A stretch of 64,000 nucleotides of DNA, taken from Massilia sp. NR 4-1. GTDB taxonomy: Bacteria > Pseudomonadota > Gammaproteobacteria > Burkholderiales > Burkholderiaceae_D. Under the pieces are notes generated by a model. It did not search any database. It saw only the letters and a list, made by a program, of their open reading frames with translations, and was not told where the DNA came from. Location of the stretch: NCBI RefSeq assembly GCF_001191005.1, contig NZ_CP012201.1, forward strand, positions 6,014,001 to 6,078,000, given 5' to 3'. Both the position numbers and the translations under genes were made by a program. This document shows, one piece after another, positions 60,508-64,000 of this stretch (its first letter is position 1; the number at the start of each line of letters is the position of its first letter).

Positions 60508-62631
60508 TTACTTGCTCAGGTCAATGCTGTACTTGGCGAAGCCGGAGGCATCCAGTCCACCTTCCGCCGCGACCTGGGACAAGCCGGCATTCTTCGCCAG
60601 CGGCAGATGGCCTGGCGCCGAACGCAGGAAGACCGGGCCGGCCGTCTTCACCTTCACGAAGCTCCAGCTTTGCGCGCTGCCGTTGTCGGCCAGCGTGACC
60701 TTGCCGGTGGTCTTGCCCAGTTTCTGCAGGTAGTTGCTGACCACGGCCTGGTTTGCATCCGGCGACTTGATGATGGTCTTGCTGCCGTCGATGCCCGGCA
60801 CATTGCCGCCGCCGCCGGCACGGTAGTCATTGGTCGCCACGATGAAATCGTCGCCGTCGGCTACCGGCTTGCCTTGGAACGTCAGGTTGGCAATGCGGCT
60901 GCCGGCTGGCTTGCTGACGTCGATCTGGTATTTCAGCGCATTGCCTTCGGCGTAGAACACGTCGAAGTTAAAGATCGTGCCGTAGGACGGCACCAGATCC
61001 TGCTCGCTGGTCTTGGCCGGGTCGATCTGGCCGAACTGCTTGGCCGCCATTTCCAGCCAGGCTTTCAGGTCGGAGCCCTTGATCTTCACGGCTTGCAGAT
61101 TGTTGTTGCCGTACAGGTAAAGGTCGCCCGGATTGCGGATTTGCAGGCCCACCGGCTTGGCGGCGCTGGCCTCCGGCGCCACATCGGTAAAGTCGGAAGC
61201 GCCGTTGCGGCCCGCCTTGAACGGCGCGCTGCACGAGATCACCGGAATGTTCTTGTAGGTCGACAGCACAGGATCGGTGCTGCTGGCGATGAAGTTCTTC
61301 ACGTAATCGAGCTGCGCCTGGTTCACCAGCTGGATCGCGCTCACATCGCCCACCAGCGAGAAGTAGGACGACATTTCAAAGTCGGTCGAGACGCCCAGCG
61401 GCTGCTTGGCATAGGCCACGGTGGCTTCGTGCTCGTCCTTGATCAGTTTGGACAGTTCCGGATCGGCCTTCACCAGGGTGCTGCCGTCGGTGTATTTGAA
61501 GCCGCGCGATTCCACATTGGTCTTGGCCGGCTGCGTCACCCATTTGCCGCCTTGATACACCATGGTCATCTTGATGATGCCCAGACGGCGGCCCCAGCTC
61601 TGCGCCATCACGGTCGGCACATTGTTGACGAAGCCGTTGACGGCGTCGATGTTGGCGCTGGCCGGCAGGGCGGCGAACGATGGATCGAGGGCCGGCGCAT
61701 TGGCCTCTTTACCTTTCGGGAAGACCAGGTGCGAGTGGCCGATCAGCAGCGCGTCGATGCCGGTGCTGGTCAGGTGGTAGCTCTGGTTTTCCATTTTCGG
61801 GCTGTACGGGCTTGGGTCCAGGCCACCGTGCGACAGCGCCACGACCACGTCCGCGCCTTTGCTGCGCAGCTCAGGCACATACTGCTTGGCCGCTTCCACG
61901 GAACCGGTGACGGCCACTTTGCCGGCCAGGTTTTTCTGGTCCCAATCCAGGATTTGCGGCGGCACGAAGCTCATGATGCCGATATTCAGCTTGACGGTCA
62001 GCTTGCTGCCGTCCGGCGCGGTGGCCGCGAAATCGCGCGGCAGCACGGCGTAAGGCTGGAAGATCGGCTTCTGGCTGGCGACGCCGGTGACGTTGCTCAG
62101 CACCAGAGGGAAGGTCGGCGCGCCGCAGGTACCGGTTGGCTTGCTCACGCCGGGGATATTGAACTCGGTGTTGGTGACCTGGCTCAGGTAGGGCAGGCCG
62201 TAGTTGAATTCATGGTTGCCCATGCCGCCGCCGTCGAACTTCAGCGCGTTCATGGCTTTGTGGATGGCCAGGGTGCCGGAGCAGGGCACCGGCGAGGTCA
62301 GGGCTTGCAGATCGCCCAGCAGGGTGCCCTGGATGGTGTCGCCATCGTCCAGCAGCACATTGTTCGGGTTCTCGGCGCGCGCGGCCTGGATCAGGGTGGA
62401 GGTGCGCTCCAGACCGAGGCTGGTGTCTTCCGACAGCGAATAGTAGTTATAGCTCAGCACATTGGCGTGCAGGTCGGTGGTTTCCATCAGTGCGAAGCTG
62501 ACGGTCGTGCCTTCCGGGATCTTCGGCGTTTCCGGCTTGGTGACCAAGGTAGTGTTGCTGTCGCTGCTGCTGCCGCAACCGACCAGACCCGCCGCGGACA
62601 GTGCCGCCACCATTACCCAATTCGTTTTCAT
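60508..62631 (-). CDS. Bifunctional metallophosphatase/5'-nucleotidase lipoprotein (CpdB/UshA-like)
   Basis: 707 aa. MKTNWVMVAALSAAGLVGCG is a lipoprotein signal with Cys 19. The N-terminal metallophosphatase domain has ETTDLHANVL, LLDDGDTIQGTLLGDL, GGMGNHEFNYGLPYL, VVVALSHGG and LLIGHSHLVFP. A C-terminal 5'-nucleotidase domain follows (VPSYGTIFNFDVFYAEG; VATNDYRAGGGGNVPG). Relatives release phosphate from cyclic or mono-nucleotides. A Pho box lies 50 bases upstream, so it probably scavenges phosphate at the cell surface. Confidence 0.9.
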   Translation of the reverse strand: MKTNWVMVAALSAAGLVGCGSSSDSNTTLVTKPETPKIPEGTTVSFALMETTDLHANVLSYNYYSLSEDTSLGLERTSTLIQAARAENPNNVLLDDGDTIQGTLLGDLQALTSPVPCSGTLAIHKAMNALKFDGGGMGNHEFNYGLPYLSQVTNTEFNIPGVSKPTGTCGAPTFPLVLSNVTGVASQKPIFQPYAVLPRDFAATAPDGSKLTVKLNIGIMSFVPPQILDWDQKNLAGKVAVTGSVEAAKQYVPELRSKGADVVVALSHGGLDPSPYSPKMENQSYHLTSTGIDALLIGHSHLVFPKGKEANAPALDPSFAALPASANIDAVNGFVNNVPTVMAQSWGRRLGIIKMTMVYQGGKWVTQPAKTNVESRGFKYTDGSTLVKADPELSKLIKDEHEATVAYAKQPLGVSTDFEMSSYFSLVGDVSAIQLVNQAQLDYVKNFIASSTDPVLSTYKNIPVISCSAPFKAGRNGASDFTDVAPEASAAKPVGLQIRNPGDLYLYGNNNLQAVKIKGSDLKAWLEMAAKQFGQIDPAKTSEQDLVPSYGTIFNFDVFYAEGNALKYQIDVSKPAGSRIANLTFQGKPVADGDDFIVATNDYRAGGGGNVPGIDGSKTIIKSPDANQAVVSNYLQKLGKTTGKVTLADNGSAQSWSFVKVKTAGPVFLRSAPGHLPLAKNAGLSQVAAEGGLDASGFAKYSIDLSK

Positions 62632-62680
62632 GCCATTCCCTGTCAGAAGAAAATCAAAGCCGCGACTTTAATTGTCATTC

Positions 62681-62698
62681 GTGACAGGGTTATGACAG
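62681..62698 (-). promoter_or_regulatory. Pho box (PhoB site) of the 5'-nucleotidase gene
   Basis: On the minus strand CTGTCATAACCCTGTCAC contains two direct CTGTCA repeats 11 bases apart, matching the PHO box CTGTCATAAATCTGTCAC at 16 of 18 positions. A -10-like TTAAAG follows at the expected distance. Confidence 0.8.
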
Positions 62699-62710
62699 GG
62701 CATGAAGGAA

Positions 62711-63001
62711 TTATGAAGACGGCAACTGGCGCTGGCTGCGGATTTTCAGAATGAGCACCATATCAGTAGTCGCATCGTAGCGATAGACTGCTGTGTATCC
62801 ACCATGATGCCGACCTATCAGCAATTCCCTACAATTTTTGGCGGCCGGGCGTCCTATCTGCGGTGCATGCTTGAGAATGTCTAGTGCATCGCGAATATTC
62901 TTGAGCGTCGCTGCTGCATGCGTGGGGTTTGTCTGGGCTAGAAAATCGAAGATGTGCTCGGCATCAGCCCAGCCTGACTCTATCCATACTAGCTTGGCCA
63001 T
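62711..63001 (-). CDS. RelE/ParE-family toxin
   Basis: 96 aa, ParE-like: LVWIESGWADAEHIFDFLAQ at the start, then RDALDILKHAPQIGRPAAKN, LLIGRHHGGYTAVYRYD and VLILKIRSQRQ, the normal strand order. ParE toxins poison gyrase, RelE relatives cut mRNA; the class here is ParE-leaning. It begins one base after the antitoxin stop (TGATATG). Confidence 0.88.
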   Translation of the reverse strand: MAKLVWIESGWADAEHIFDFLAQTNPTHAAATLKNIRDALDILKHAPQIGRPAAKNCRELLIGRHHGGYTAVYRYDATTDMVLILKIRSQRQLPSS

Positions 63002-63002
63002 A

Positions 63003-63287
63003 TCAGGCCTTAATTTTGCGCGCCTTGGGAGGATCTACCTTTTCGCCAGCCATGCGTCGTTCAAAATATTCGATGACTTCTTCGTGAGGGATGGCCATTC
63101 CGGTTTGCTGGAACTCCTGCCAGCGGCGCTCGGCTTCATCGTAGTCGTCGAGAGCTGGATCGTCGTAAATCAGTTTTTGGTGGATGGCGGCCAGAATATA
63201 GTCGTGTTCCGACATGCCCGCGCGCTGGGCGGCTTCGGCGATAGCGGCTTTCAATTCGGCGCTGAGCTGGATGGCGGTGTTCGTCAT
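63003..63287 (-). CDS. Ribbon-helix-helix antitoxin
   Basis: 94 aa. AIQLSAELKAAIAEAAQRAG followed by MSEHDYILAAIHQKL is a ribbon-helix-helix (CopG/ParD-like) DNA-binding domain. The C-terminal half (EAERRWQEFQQTGMAIPHEE) should wrap the toxin. First gene of a toxin-antitoxin pair, probably self-repressing. Confidence 0.85.
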   Translation of the reverse strand: MTNTAIQLSAELKAAIAEAAQRAGMSEHDYILAAIHQKLIYDDPALDDYDEAERRWQEFQQTGMAIPHEEVIEYFERRMAGEKVDPPKARKIKA

Positions 63288-63341
63288 ATAAGCCTTCCGT
63301 TAGGCATGGATTGATTCTAGCACCGACAGGCGGATAAGAAA

Positions 63342-63371
63342 AACGCCCCGCGCGTTGCCGGGCGGGGCGTT
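63342..63371 (-). terminator. Rho-independent terminator after the partial TonB receptor
   Basis: AACGCCCCGC (63342-63351) and GCGGGGCGTT (63362-63371) form a ten-base stem; on the minus strand it runs into TTTTTC. Confidence 0.85.
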
Positions 63372-63390
63372 CAGATGAGGCGGGACGAGG

Positions 63391-64000
63391 TCAGAACTTG
63401 GCGTACAGACGGGCGAAGTAGGAGGCGCCGTTCAGACCGAATTGCACGCTGTCGTACTTGAAGCCATTGTCGGTTTCGTCGCGGTTCTGCGGCGAAGGCT
63501 TCACGTTGAAGATGTTGTTGCCGCCGAAAGTGGCCTTCCACGTCTTGTTGATCGTGTAGGTGAAGGCCAGATCGGCCGAGGTCTTGGCCTCGTAGTGCGC
63601 GTTTGGCACGCCGGCGGCGGTGCCGCTGAAAGTGCCCAGGGTCTGCGGGCCGAAGTGGATGATCTTGAAATCGGTCTCCAGCTTGCCGGTCACGTAGTCG
63701 AAGCCCAGCGTGGCCTTGCGGCGCGGGCCGCCCTGTTCGATGAACAGGCGCTCGCGTTCGGACAGCAGCACGTCCTCATAGCCTTTCAGCGATGGCGGCG
63801 CGTGGATGCCTTTCACCTCGGTCTTGCTGACGTTCAGCGCGAGGAAGGTGGTCAGCTTGTTGTCGAGGAAGCTGCCGCGGTGCGAGGCGGTCAGGTCCAG
63901 GCCTTGGGTCTTGGTATCGACCGAGTTGACGAAGAACTGGGCCTGGCCCACGCCCAGCGTGGCCAGACGGGCCGCCAGGTCGGGGTAGTTGTCGGCGGTG
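63391..64000 (-). CDS. TonB-dependent receptor, C-terminal part (cut by window edge)
   Basis: About 200 C-terminal residues; the frame stays open to the window edge, so the start is outside. Barrel-strand features are clear: DTKTQGLDLTASHRGSFLDN, then TTFLALNVSKTEVKG, LGFDYVTGKLETDFKIIHFG and ADLAFTYTINKTWKATFGGN. It closes with ASYFARLYAKF and a terminal Phe, as barrels need for insertion. The ligand cannot be told from this part. Confidence 0.85.
   Translation of the reverse strand, partial: TADNYPDLAARLATLGVGQAQFFVNSVDTKTQGLDLTASHRGSFLDNKLTTFLALNVSKTEVKGIHAPPSLKGYEDVLLSERERLFIEQGGPRRKATLGFDYVTGKLETDFKIIHFGPQTLGTFSGTAAGVPNAHYEAKTSADLAFTYTINKTWKATFGGNNIFNVKPSPQNRDETDNGFKYDSVQFGLNGASYFARLYAKF

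Overview
The window is one stretch of a GC-rich betaproteobacterial chromosome, most likely from the Oxalobacteraceae (a Massilia/Duganella/Janthinobacterium-type organism). This rests on protein resemblance, on gene orders such as PP2C-rph-rdgB-hemW and yggX-argA-hrpA, on an Entner-Doudoroff block under HexR, and on many TonB-dependent receptors and chemoreceptors. It is inference, because no rRNA or species marker is present. Coding density is very high. I see no tRNA, rRNA, CRISPR array, insertion sequence or prophage, and no gene-free stretch longer than about 270 bases.

Layout. 1-3.4 kb: cut-off PP2C phosphatase, then RNase PH, RdgB and HemW. 3.5-7.5 kb, minus strand: a chemoreceptor, a patatin-like lipase, a DUF1003 membrane protein and a hotdog thioesterase. 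7.6-13.5 kb: a tripartite RND efflux operon with no linked regulator. 13.7-15.3 kb: an AT-richer islet with a PAAR/transglycosylase-like type VI effector and a secreted, cysteine-containing probable immunity protein. 15.4-19.0 kb: transaldolase, then an unexplained block of a sigma-like protein, a calcineurin-type phosphoesterase and an orphan protein preceded by a 17-codon ORF. 19.1-20.1 kb: soxR and a SnoaL-like gene sharing a textbook SoxR promoter.

20.1-28.1 kb is the glucose catabolism block: pgi, an SMP-30 lactonase, zwf and hexR on minus, edd and eda on plus, with four HexR-like sites in the two control regions. With tal and rpiA nearby, this gives much of the Entner-Doudoroff and pentose phosphate routes. 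28.2-30.7 kb is a signalling operon (receiver, CheC-like phosphatase, diguanylate cyclase, DHFR-like reductase). 30.9-41.3 kb holds rpiA, a lipoprotein, yggX, argA, hrpA, a PRC-barrel protein, a PHB-depolymerase-type esterase and a Na+/H+ antiporter-like protein.

41.4-43.5 kb is an SOS mutagenesis pair, imuA-imuB, behind a perfect LexA box but without dnaE2. 43.6-49.9 kb is a proteostasis and envelope-stress region: an M61 peptidase, an Hsp20 gene with a likely sigma-32 promoter and ROSE-type RNA thermometer, a Do-family protease and a two-component system. 49.9-51.1 kb encodes an unusual fusion of phosphopantetheine adenylyltransferase (CoaD) with an HD-superfamily phosphohydrolase. 51-64 kb carries three TonB-dependent receptors (one truncated by the window edge), a LytS/LytTR pair, a second chemoreceptor, a Sel1 lipoprotein, a 5'-nucleotidase behind a Pho box, and a ParE-type toxin-antitoxin pair.

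The items most worth a second look are the CoaD-HD fusion, the PAAR effector/immunity pair, the sigma-like/phosphoesterase block, the SoxR-driven SnoaL gene, the RNA thermometer and a dispersed palindrome found twice.
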